From assembly GCA_947462335.1 (NCBI GenBank), contig OX381714.1, positions 34,558,025 to 34,622,024 on the forward strand: a DNA stretch of 64,000 nt, given 5' to 3'. The stretch is from Harmothoe impar. Taxonomy: Eukaryota; Annelida; Polychaeta; Phyllodocida; Polynoidae. The notes under the pieces are model-generated. The model saw only the letters and a list, made by a program, of their open reading frames with translations. It searched no databases and was not told where the DNA came from. The translations under genes were made by a program, and so were the position numbers. This document shows, piece by piece, positions 54,006 to 64,000 of the stretch (its first letter is position 1; each line of letters opens with the position of its first letter).

Positions 54006-55640
54006 TGCCAGGTTCACTGAAGCATGAAAATCGTTGGTTCAAGCCAAGATCTAGCTGCTCTTCTGTCAATATACTACACAATGATATAGGCCAAAAAATA
54101 AAAGGTATGTTTCAGGCAGCACACCTACCAAAACATGACTGATCCTAGAGATATTTTTATTGATTTTTAGAGAAATATTATTTTCTTGGTTAATTTACCA
54201 TCAAGTGTTGGATATAATAATAAGCATACAATGAAATTAATGAAAATATTAGATGACCCTTCAATCCACTCTTTTATCCACAGATGGTACTGCCAGTTTT
54301 CACTATGGTATGCACTGCTCTGTCAATTGGAGTTGTATGCCCTGACCAGAGTATCTGCTTGTATACGGCTTTAATGTATAAGGTCATGGGGGCTGCCATA
54401 TTGGGGCAGAATATCCCCAATGGGTATGTTAGAGTTGGCATAGGACTATGGTTTATGATTTATCTGCCACCTCCGACATCATAGAACAATTGCAATTGAT
54501 AATACCTATAAGGGAGTGTTCATTTATTAGTTACAGAGGGGGGGGGGTGGTGTAAAAATGTCCGCCCCCTCCTGAAAATCATAACTACCTCCCTATTGTC
54601 TCAATTGTGAAGTTATGGGATTAGTGTGATGAGGATGGACGTGGGGGGTCTTTTGCCCAATAATTTCATAACCTGTCTCACCCATATAAGATGTACCTGA
54701 GTAAAAAATGTCGCTTTAGGGGCTGGTAGAAAGTTGGATTTACCAGATGTTTTACACACACACGATTCTAGAAAATCTCTCTTTTGATAGCCATATAGCA
54801 CCCAAAATCAATAGATTCATTTTTACCGATTCTTGCTCATATGTCAGTTTTAGGCTTGCATATTCATCCTAGAATGGCAAAACGTTTATTGAATAATAGT
54901 GATTCCCGCTGTATACCATGACAAGGACCTAATCTGGTGAGATCAACATATTAGAGACCATGCAGTTTGCCACCAGGTTTTCAAGAGTGAATTATCAAAA
55001 GTGTCCTGTATGTTTCTGAATTAATAGTTAGGCTGGTTGAGCTAGCTGATTTATAACCAAAAGACATCAACCATAAGGAGTAAGTAAGATGTAATAGACA
55101 GTAAATTTATTGATATCTTGTAAAATACAACAGCACGGTACCCAAGGGATACCTGAGAGGAACTAGTGAACAGATACCATCAATACCCTAATCATGTATA
55201 GTTATCGTAAAAACTGTGAGTTCTATCTTAGCAAGTCTGAGCACCGTCTAAGCAAAACTCCCTGTTAACCAGGAGCAGCCTCACTTATATACCATGGTAG
55301 GGACTCAAGAATCCGCTAGGTGAGCCCCTGTGCACAGTGCACACAGCAGGGGAGTATTTTGTGCAGTTGTGCCTCACAGACACTGTTATAAAACTCCCCT
55401 CTTAGGAAGTGACATTTTATCTGTCACTTTTAGGTTATCACCCAGAAATGCAGTCATGAGAAAGGCCTATCCGGCCATACCTATCATAGGTGACTGCAGC
55501 TAAGAGAAGTTACTAATTTTATTAGGGACATAGTAGATTATATCAAAAACAGGGGAAACCATAATGTTATGAATGCTTTTGGTTGCTTTTCGGTTTGTGA
55601 TATCATCCAATATGTTGTTATATTGCATAAAAAAATAGAA
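54006..55640. other. unassigned stretch
   Basis: Contains a G-run at 54539-54548 next to CCGCCCCCTCC (homopolymer-rich repeat). No exon recognised. Confidence 0.35.
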
Positions 55641-55643
55641 GTA

Positions 55644-55966
55644 CCGTATTCGACGTAATAAGCGCCCTCCCCCTAATAAGCGCCCCCTCCCCCTTTTTCA
55701 GTTTTTTTCCAGATTTTTTTAATGTGATCCTCCGATTTTGGTACTGATTTTCACACCTGTGTGTAATATAGAGCACTTCACACCTGTGCAGGTGTTAAGG
55801 CCAAGTCAGATGTGAAGTCATAGGGGTGTATAGAAGCCATGTAGAGGCCACTGAGGTCTGCATATCACAGCCATGGGGGGCGCTTATTAGAATGAATATT
55901 TGAGGCCGATTTTTCCACTTAAAATAATCTTTTAAGCGCCCAGGGCGCTTATTACGTCAAATACGG
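55644..55966. mobile_element. TA-flanked MITE, CCGTATTCGACGTAATAAGCG ends
   Basis: CCGTATTCGACGTAATAAGC and its near-mirror GCTTATTACGTCAAATACGG bound 323 bp, with TA on both sides. AATAAGCGCCC words recur inside in both orientations. Confidence 0.85.
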
Positions 55967-56677
55967 TAATCAGAGGATCCTCTCACCTGTTCCTAGACCA
56001 CAACATGATAATACTTATAATTGGGTCACTAAGGCAATTGGTTTACCCTATACTAGTATATTGGGTGATCATGTTAAGAGGGCCTGTTAATTTATGGCCC
56101 AGCCTAGGCAGTACCTCAAATGCCCTTCAAACCACTTACATAACTGCCTCCCACATACAGGCCCCACTCACCTGGTAGACCCAATCACCTTATTTGGGAA
56201 CTTTGGGTCAGGCATCACCTTTACCCACAGGTTCACATGGACTCTAAATCTTGATACCAATCATATAGGAAATGTACTAGAGGAACTGGGTGGATTTTAT
56301 TGACACCTATTCAATGATTGTCCGGGTTCTATGATAGATAGAAACAAAATTCCAAAAGATTTAGATTACATCTCTCATGTTCTACATCATAGCGGAAAAG
56401 AAATTGATCATTTAATAATTCTCAATTTTTTCTGGAGTCCCGAACCATGACAGAGTAACCACGTGACTAACGCACACCACCTGCGTCATCTAGTGGTCGG
56501 TATACATAAGGAATGAATAGAAACCTTGTTATGAAACCATATCACCTGTTAATGTGTGACAATTATAACCACAAATAGATATACAACATGTTACGGTATT
56601 GTAACAACCTGTCACAATAGCTTGTATGCTATACACCCATTAGTAAAAAAAGCTAATTTATCTCGAGTTGCTATATA

Positions 56678-56882
56678 TCTTAAAACCTCCCATGGAAGCC
56701 GCGGCTAGTATGCGAGTCAGATCAGCGGTGCGGCTTATAGGATAGGCCCATGGTCGGGGTGCAGGTTATACGCAAGTTTTTCCCACTATGGTACAGTACT
56801 AAAATTACCATTCTCAGATCGCCAGTGCGGCTTATAGGATCGCTCCAAGGTCAGGATGTGGCTTATATGCAAGGTTTTACGG
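56678..56882. mobile_element. TA-flanked MITE, diverged copy of the 51848 family
   Basis: TTAAAACCTCCCATGGAAGC at the left is a mutated end; GCAAGGTTTTACGG-TA at the right is intact. GTGCGGCTTATAGGAT occurs twice inside. Inverted relative to 51848-52070. Confidence 0.72.
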
Positions 56883-56932
56883 TACTTTTGATAATACGAA
56901 GCCAAGATAGACACATTGATTGAATCATTAAT

Positions 56933-56938
56933 TTTATT
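56933..56938 (-). terminator. polyadenylation signal, GST gene
   Basis: TTTATT on the plus strand (AATAAA on minus), 153 bases after the GST stop codon. Confidence 0.5.
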
Positions 56939-57090
56939 CTGATAGCACAGCTAATTGGTATACTGGGTCTGAGACTACCTGACTTGAAGGTTATCATGGT
57001 TCTGTTATCATTTACACATCATAAAGATAATTGACCAATTAACCAAGATAATTGATCAAATTTACACTGCTCAGACTATTATCTTGAGTT

Positions 57091-59074
57091 CTAATTGGGT
57101 GTCTCTGGTCGCTTCTCAACCCAGGCAGCTATCTTGGGTTCAGAGAAGACCTTGTCATGCAGTGCCTTGAGTTTGGGAAAGTCGTCCAACTTCAAAGGTA
57201 TTCCAAACAGAGGCAGAGCTGATATCAGATTGGCAGCCATGATGTCAGCCAAGGTCATCTGGTGAATAAACACAAAACTAGCTATGAACACATACATTGT
57301 ACACATTTCTTAGATATCATTTTTTGGAAATGTATGCAGATTAACATACATGAGTGTCAGGAGTAGTGTAATAATGCAGTTATGCTTGGTTATTCATGTT
57401 GATCCATAGAGAACATGAGGTTTTCTGTGGTTCTTGAGGTTTGGACTCATATAACATGAACAGTTTATTTTTTACTTATATTTTACCAAAGCTGCAGGTT
57501 TTACTTATTTCCAATGTTGAAATCATAATTACCTTGTTCCCAACAAAATGGTCAACTTTGACAAGTTTCTCAAGTTTTGCTGTCTCAGCTGGTAGTTCAT
57601 CCACAAATTTCTTTTGGAGTGCTTTCTGTAAGAAAAAAACATAATGTCCTTATACAAAACAGAGTTATCTATAAAGGCCTGGTCACAAAATTAATGTGTT
57701 GTACATCCAGGATGAAATGTTTTGGCACAATCTCTGTTTTAGGCATGGTCACACCAGGTCCTGTCTTGGAATCTTGATTGATTGATTGCTAATTGATTGA
57801 TTATTTGTTTATTTATATTGCAAAACATGAGAACGTGCCCGTCATCTTGGAATATTGTTGTGCAACAGCTTATCTTGGCTATACCTCATTTGTTTTTGAT
57901 TTTAAGACAAGTGTAGGAAATCCGTTAGAGACCTGACTCAAAACCAGGAGTATTTCCTACTTTCTGTTGACCAGGGATACTAATTAGAGGTATTAGTAGT
58001 TATAAACTTGTGCCAACTCACCTTTCTTTCTTCATCTTTCTCATCATATATCACTGGCAGGGGTCGTATGTAGTCAGACAGGCACTCCATGATCATGTCT
58101 ACCTTAGCCTCCTCTATGTCACTACCACCCATTAGGCCTGGAGAGCAGATTAAAGAAAAAAAGACATTAAGCTAGTTAAAGATTGCAGTAACTTTGAATA
58201 TTATGCCTTAGTAAAATAATTATTTTATTGGACCTAGTTATCATCAAAATGTCCTTCAAAGGTGTTTCATCTCATTTTATTCATTGCAATCTAAGTTTAC
58301 AATACAATGTAATATTCTGAATTGAATATGTTTAACTTTTAATAGTCAGTCTGAAAAACCCTTACTAGCTTTCTTTGCCAAGAATCGGTATATGGCGATG
58401 CTCTGAACCAAGATTTCCCCATCCACCTCCAGCATGGGCAGCTGGCCGACCGGTGCCTCTGGGTGGAACTGTTGTAAAACTGTATTAAATTATTAGGACG
58501 AACTTTGGAGCAATTATGACAGGAAGATTAAAGTGCAGGGCTCTACCTCCCAAGCGGCAATATTGCCACTCACGCTTCACCACATAATAAATTACTTTCC
58601 TTTCTTTTTACTCTTTTAGTAATGTTCAGTGGAACCCCAGTTAAATAACCTTTTAAGTTTTTTTAAGAGATATTTAAGACTACACATGAACTGTGTTATG
58701 GTAAATGCTGGGAACCAGAGTAAGACCACATATAAAAGGGCGCCATCTGTATTTGATGAGAATAATTAAGACTTTAAGATTAAGGTTTATCAAGATTAAG
58801 ATAAAGCATGCTCAAAACGTTTGTCCATGCATTGTGGTGAGGATGGTCGTATTTGCATGAGGCATGGTACCTGCTGCAGGCTGAGAAGAGGGTGAAGGTA
58901 TGGCATGTCATCCTATACAAATAAAATAAAACTGTACATACTTGCTTTCCTGGCTGGCCATTGTGCATTTTCAATGCGGATGTCTTGGTACTCTATACCA
59001 CCATAGGCCATGATGAGACGGGCCGTCTCTGCCCGACCACGGCTGTTAAAGTATGTGAGTTTGTATGAAGGCAT
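57091..59074 (-). CDS. sigma-class glutathione S-transferase (HPGDS-like)
   Basis: Five exons on the minus strand: 58942-59074, 58366-58479, 58022-58137, 57533-57625 and 57091-57258 (stop TAG). They total 624 nt, a 207-residue protein, the usual sigma GST length. The start MPSYKLTYFN carries the catalytic Tyr of the thioredoxin-like domain, and FNSRGRAETARLIMAYGG is the class signature. The glutathione-binding loop is seen in VGQLPMLEVDGEILVQSIAIYRFLAKK. The helical domain includes FVDELPAETAKLEKL and FVGNKMTLADIMAANLI. The acceptor of exon 2 is fixed by phase: only the upstream AG (exon from 58479) joins in frame. The cytosolic enzyme conjugates glutathione; vertebrate members isomerise prostaglandin H2 to D2. 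RAEP is RAET here. Confidence 0.94.
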
Positions 59075-59860
59075 GGTGATGGGAGAGTTCTGCGAATAGA
59101 CAAAATTAATGACTATAATTATGGTATTATGACACCTGTGGTGTTACTCTTTGCTTTCATTCTAGATCTGTAGGCATTACGACGGGATAGTTCTGTGAAT
59201 AGACAAATAACTAGGATATATTATGACACCTACCTATATATTGTTTTTCTTTCTGCTTTCAGTCTACTTAGGGATATGCCACAAGCATATTTGTGCCCCA
59301 AAACAACAAGAACAATAGATCTATATTTGACCTCAATTGTCTGTGGCTGGGCTTATGTCCTATTGTTTAAAAAAAATATCGAGTTAAATTGACCAAAATA
59401 ATAATCAATGTTCAATCCTTAGGGATTGGACACAAGGATTTTGTTGCTGTGGTATCGGCAACTGGGGACCCTGGAGACCGGTATAGTTCAAGATGAGCCC
59501 AGGTGGGGAAAGCACTGCAGGCCAACCTGGATGAAGACGCTATCCGTAATCTGGCTAGATGAAGGCTGCTTATATTATTAAAAATAAATCATTTAAAGTT
59601 TACCTTTTTAAAACTTTTTCACCTTTCATAGTAATACAGCGAAGGACAGTATCCTTAGGGTTGTTGTTTTTGTAGTTATGATAGATCTTTAAGGATACAA
59701 TCATGGATCTAACCTTTTTCATAGAAATTGTTGCAGTAAATGTTCGCCGCCACATCAATTTTCACCAGATTACCAATAGACATTACCAACCTGGGACTCT
59801 AGAAAGTGCATAGTCTAATAAGCTAACACCTCCCACCAAATTTCCCCAATTTTAGTGCTG
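59075..59860. other. 5' flank of the GST gene
   Basis: Two diverged copies of a 60-base block (GACGGGATAGTTCTGTGAATAG near 59178 and ATGGGAGAGTTCTGCGAATAG near 59079) suggest a small duplication just upstream of the start codon. No other gene. Confidence 0.4.
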
Positions 59861-59867
59861 TTGCAGT

Positions 59868-60010
59868 ACGGTATTCAATGTAATAATCACACAGTGCACA
59901 TTGATGCGTTTCTAGTAATTGACAGTTTATTTGGTCTTAAAATCTGACAGATTTCTATAGTCTAAAGTCGGCCCAAAAGGGGAAGGTGTGCGCTTATTAG
60001 GTAAAATAAG
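59868..60010. mobile_element. decayed TA-flanked MITE (AATAAGCGC family)
   Basis: TACGGTATTCAATGTAATAA at the left and GCGCTTATTAGGTAAAATA at the right match the ends of 55644-55966 with several changes. Confidence 0.5.
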
Positions 60011-60428
60011 GTTCGCATGTTCTTGTACTACACTTAAATTACTTCATTGATACAATGTTATAGGTTTTCTTCACTCATATACCCACGACCCATACCCACC
60101 CCCACACAACAGCAACCCCAAACTCAGACATATCTATATACAGTATTTGCCAGAGTATTTGTTTGCCATACTTTTTTTTCATATTTGAACACATGGAATG
60201 TGACCCAGACTAGCAGGCCCTGCGTGAGACTGGGACGAAGCTGTTTACCTAACTGTCCCTGACATTGCTACTAAGGCAGAGAGGCTAGACTGACTGATAT
60301 AAGCTACTATAAAAAGGGCTAGTTGAGACGCCTGACAGGTAGCATGAGGCCTTGTATATTTATACAGTGAATCATTTGTTATCTGTTGAAAGCACCGGTA
60401 CATTAATATTGCTCACAACACTGCATGC

Positions 60429-60499
60429 ATTGATGCATCATGCTGACTTTTCTGTCCAGAAATGCAGTACCCTATAGAGTCAGCATGATGCATCAATAA
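60429..60499. repeat. hairpin TTGATGCATCATGCTGACT
   Basis: A 20-base near-perfect inverted repeat about 30 bases apart. The GCATCATG word is shared with the piggyBac-like MITEs at 31134 and 53782, so it may be a relic of that family. Confidence 0.6.
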
Positions 60500-61330
60500 G
60501 TGATTGACTATATATGTATGCAAGAACTGCATGCACTCTTGAAGCATTCCAAGAAAATGGCATCGTGCTTTGAGCATGGTAAGATGCACTTAAATCATGA
60601 ATTGCACATTGAAATCCATATAGGTGCGCCCTATGGTGCATATATGCTTTCCAAAACTGAAAGAATTATTCAAATATTCCAACTAGGACTAGAAGTTCTG
60701 ATGTATTCTAAAACGCATTATCTAACTTCAATATTTACAAAATTTTCAAAAGCTTCATCAGACCACTTAAATAGATCAGATTGCACTATTTGGCTTCTAG
60801 ATTTTCAACAATTTCTTGGCGGGGCTTTTGGTGGCGGAATTAGAAAGGGAGACAGAGGGCCATTAATTTTTTCATCCCTAAATATATATGTATATATTCT
60901 TTGCAAAAACGCACCATCTAGATGTCCAGAATCTTCTTGGGAGAAGGGAGGACATACCCCCAAACAAAACGCCGTAGAGGGTGTACTAAGGTACTAAGGT
61001 GCGCTTTTCCATCCTGTGGGGACCTTGGAAATCATGCCAGAATGGTCCATTGATTTACAAAATGGCGCATTGTTCTTACGCTGAGTGCGCCCATTGGCCA
61101 ATTAAAGAAAATCCTGTCAAAATCCCTGCCGCTACAGTACCATATCGTGTATGGTTGAGCACATTAACCCCACGTACAGACGGTTTCCTATATATGATGT
61201 ACCACACCAAATAAGAATATCACATCCTAGTTGTGTTCTAAGAAGAGGCACTTACCTTCTGGTTCCGTGCTGGGACTTGGACGGACTGAGGGAGTGTCCC
61301 AGGGGCAGCATTCATTGTTGGATGTTGGAC
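60500..61330. other. stretch with an unrecognised 165-codon frame
   Basis: The plus frame 60500-60997 is open but shows no family motif, no splice context and no codon pattern I recognise, so I do not call a gene. Confidence 0.35.
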
Positions 61331-61336
61331 AACCAA

Positions 61337-61790
61337 TCTCCATATGGTAAGCCTATTGGGTAAACTCAATAGAAACCTCTTTTTTGTCAGAGAAACCTGG
61401 TTTATGAACACAGGAACCCACTCCTCCTCTGTGTACAAATATTTGAAGACATGTACTCTGTTATTGTGCCAATATGGTCCTTATAAGACACCACTGGTAC
61501 AATTAGTAGTTAATTAGTGGCTTAATTGGGCTCATCCAGGGACAGTTCATTGATAAAAGCACCAATATTCAATTTAATTGGTTCTTTCACAAACATATTG
61601 ACTCTAGAAGCTTTGGGACGGACCCACTAGGTGTTGTATATTGTTTAGACATTTGACCTCTCTCAGCAGAGGAGGGGTTTATGTGAAAACCCACACTCTG
61701 CTGTGTACAAAAACCCGTTTTCTCTAACAGAAACCTGTTTTTTGTTGAGTATACCCATTATATTCTAAGGCTTGCCATATCTTCACCACT
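61337..61790. repeat. imperfect inverted repeat
   Basis: ATATGGTAAGCC, GGGTAAACTCAA and CAGAGAAACC in the left part recur inverted at the right (GGCTTGCCATAT, TTGAGTATACCC, TTTCTCTAACAG). Arms about 100 bp, modest identity. Confidence 0.4.
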
Positions 61791-62115
61791 GTACCATGAG
61801 TCATTACTGGTGTATAGAGGCCGTTACCATCGTGCATCTACTGGGCGTATTCATGCTCAGGCCGCTTTATTGAATATTCTGATAACTTATAATGGATTAC
61901 GAATCCGCCAATGTTTCTTTTGCATATTGCATATTGCTGTGATTTTTTTTCAAATTAAAAAAAGTATATGTATGCTGACGCTCAACATAAGGCCTTTCAA
62001 ATTGGGAATAATACTAAATATTCCTTCATTCGATAGCTCAAAAGAGTGATTTTTCATGATTTCATTCATGTTTGAGCAAATAGGTCTGCCCCTATGGCCG
62101 ACCTGTTAAAGGCAT

Positions 62116-62312
62116 TTAAACCACAGCGGAGGGGTAAGACAAAGGACTTCGCAGCTTTAACATAACCTTTTTGCTGTGGTTTAAAATAGATAGACAATGG
62201 TTATGAGAGGGAAACTAAAATATTAACTGCTGTACATGTATAAGGGCGCCAGCCAATTTACTGTGGTTAATTTTAGTTACCTTCTCATAACCATAGTCTA
62301 TCTATTACAGAA
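62116..62312. repeat. two nested inverted repeats
   Basis: TTAAACCACAGC (62116) pairs with GCTGTGGTTTAA (62173). ATAGATAGACAATGGTTATG (about 62187) pairs with CATAACCATAGTCTATCTAT (about 62290) around a 60-base centre. Probably a MITE with an adjacent hairpin. Confidence 0.65.
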
Positions 62313-62444
62313 CTTGCTGCCCCGGCAGTAACAGTTGGAGTGCATACATTATTACCGTGTGTTATGGGCCTACCTCATTTAATTTTTTAAATTCTTGAAC
62401 ACTTGGTACATAAATAGAATAGATTTATTTGTGGATGGTTTGGT

Positions 62445-62535
62445 GACCACGTATAGCCTGGGAGGGATTTGAACTTAGGGACTGTTGATCATGGGTCCAA
62501 AGTGCTATAGCCACTACCTTATCCTGGACAGGTAA
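62445..62535 (-). mobile_element. tRNA-derived SINE head
   Basis: On minus, GATAAGGTAGTGGCTATAGC is an A-box-like start. The middle reads GGACCCATGATCAACAG, and AAGTTCAAATCCCTCCC is a B box close to GGTTCGAATCC. The spacing of about 40 bases between boxes fits a tRNA. The acceptor stem does not pair well, so it is a SINE head or tRNA pseudogene. Confidence 0.6.
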
Positions 62536-62810
62536 CAGAAAGGGTGTAGGTGTCCTAGCATTAGGTATCCCAGTAGGCGCCCGCTGGCCTTGTCCTCGCA
62601 TAGAAAATCTCTAAAACATGTACTCTTAGAACTGCTCTCATTTCCTTACTATTTGGAGTATTACATATCTGAAATATGCTACTGGAAGAGTAAATGTATG
62701 TGCATCACCCTGATGCATCAACATAGATGTATCATACTTTTAGATGCCCCTCCTGATGATATGAAGTTCTCTAAAAATCAGAAAACTGGACCTTTGGTCA
62801 GTGAGTAGCT

Positions 62811-63435
62811 ATGCAGCCCTGGAGTACACACTGTCTATATATCAATGTCGCTCCCACGCCATTAAAGATACAGTTTCAGGAGTTTCTCCACTGTAAGCAG
62901 AACATCCAGGGGGTCATTTTGAGGTATTACAAGTGGGGATAGACCTATTAGAAGCATTTATTTATAAAAAAATAAGAAATTTTCAGCAATTTTCGGCACT
63001 TTTCCAAAATGTTGTAGGCACATATTTGGGATCATTTGAAAGGCATTTTTTTGCTCTATCAGATTCAATAGATAGTTATTTGATATCATTAATGGCGTAA
63101 GAGCGAAAATGGTATAAAGCATCCAGCCCTGCAGGATACACTGTCTTTCAACAGCTCTCGCTCCCAGTCTATTAGAGATACAGTCCCAGGAGTTTCACCA
63201 CTGCAAGCGGTACATTCGGGGCAAAATTTTGAGATATGGGAAGTAGGGATAGGCCGAATGAAAGTATTTCTAAATTGAAAAATACATTTTTTTTGACAAT
63301 ATGCTATAAGTTTTGGCTATTTTCGGAAATATTATCTACACATATTTGGGCTAATTTGAAAGGTATTTTCTTGTTCTATTAGATGCACTAATTACCTAGT
63401 TTATATGATTAATGGTATACGAGCAAGAGTAGAAT
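62811..63435 (+). repeat. two tandem ~308-bp diverged repeats
   Basis: Units start at about 62811 and 63119. Shared blocks are CAGCCCTG.AG.ATACACTGTC, GCTCCCA..ATTA.AGATACAG, AGGAGTTTC.CCACTG, CACATATTTGGG and ATTTGAAAGG.ATTTT. Roughly 70 percent similar; no coding potential seen. Confidence 0.75.
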
Positions 63436-64000
63436 AAGGCACCTAACCCCCTGCACTAGAGTCCAAGTCTGAAGGCGTGAGTCCTCACATGTTGCTTATA
63501 ATGGTTACATAACATGCAAATAACATAACATGTAAATACATATTATGATAATCACCCCTCAGGATCCTCATACGTGTATGTGGTTCCATAAAAATATATA
63601 TCAATTGCAAAGCCATTTGTTCCCAGCATAGAGACTGTCAATATCAGGATTTGTAAATCATTACAAATTGGTCCTAAAAGTTACATAATTGTGTTGTTAT
63701 GTTATAGGAATAGTATAATGAGTCAATAATAAAAGTTGCATTCAGAGGTTAGAAAGAAACATTGTTGAAAGATGCTATAAAGTAGCCCGATAGCAGTGAT
63801 ATTTCAGCAATTTCAGAGAATTTCATGATTTTCATAGGGTCACTCAGTATTATGTAATACCTTTGATGTGTAGATATTGTTTAAAACTGATGCATACTAT
63901 ATTGACCTTTGCCTCAAAAAGAATTCAACTTGATATATAAAGTACCAGTTGTGTGGTGTTGATTTGGAATCTGGTCATTTTCACTCTTCAGGGACATTGG
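63436..64000. other. unassigned AT-rich end of the window
   Basis: No gene or repeat recognised. Confidence 0.35.

Noticed and set aside
58700..58940. Extra small GST exon between exons 1 and 2
   Set aside because: An initial phase clash suggested it, but the upstream acceptor giving exon 2 from 58479 restores the frame without it, and the candidate would introduce a stop.
60500..60997. 165-codon plus-strand frame
   Set aside because: No recognisable motif or splice signals; AT-rich sequence of this length can stay open by chance.
62445..62535. Functional tRNA gene on the minus strand
   Set aside because: A and B boxes are present but the acceptor and anticodon stems do not pair convincingly, so it is called a SINE head.

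Overview
The window is animal genomic DNA. It has spliced genes with GT..AG introns, single-exon receptor genes, AATAAA polyadenylation signals and a very dense load of short mobile elements. No bacterial or viral gene organisation is present. The best fit is an invertebrate deuterostome, most likely a cephalochordate (amphioxus, Branchiostoma). Reasons are chordate-like ATP6AP2 and EFHC2 orthologues, a lineage-specific cluster of intronless rhodopsin-type receptors, and three intronic minisatellites that each span a 5' splice junction, a type I recall being reported from amphioxus introns. The species call is an inference.

Layout. 0.5-1.4 kb: solo LTR-like sequence. 1.6-6.25 kb (+): ATP6AP2 (V-ATPase accessory protein 2 / prorenin receptor), seven exons visible, exon 1 outside or not recognised. 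9.5-15.1 kb (-): a complete ten-exon EFHC2 orthologue (740 codons, three DM10 domains plus an EF-hand region), convergent with ATP6AP2. 15.1-23.9 kb: promoter-like motifs, then a repeat desert holding a LINE reverse-transcriptase relic and three decayed receptor fragments. 23.9-36.9 kb: four intact intronless class A GPCR paralogues (three on -, one on +) with foldback elements and a tyrosine-recombinase element between them. 37.1-42.8 kb: a 1.6-kb TRIM-like element with 184-bp direct terminal repeats and a 5-bp target duplication, then two elements with CCCAG..CTGGG ends, one carrying a nested TTAA-flanked element. 43.2-50.3 kb (-): a FAD-linked aldonolactone-oxidase-family gene with many N-glycosylation sites and a probable GPI-anchor tail; its introns hold two of the splice-junction minisatellites. 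51-56.9 kb: TA-flanked and TTAA-flanked small transposons. 57.1-59.1 kb (-): a complete five-exon sigma-class glutathione S-transferase (207 aa). 59.1-64 kb: repeats only.

The protein genes do not form a pathway. ATP6AP2 acts at the V-ATPase, EFHC2 in ciliary doublet microtubules, the receptors at the plasma membrane, the flavoprotein at the cell exterior and the GST in cytosol. The unusual content is in the non-coding DNA: tandem arrays that copy exon ends together with their splice donors, a recombinase gene bracketed by a 41-bp perfect direct repeat, and several short-transposon families recognisable by their target duplications.
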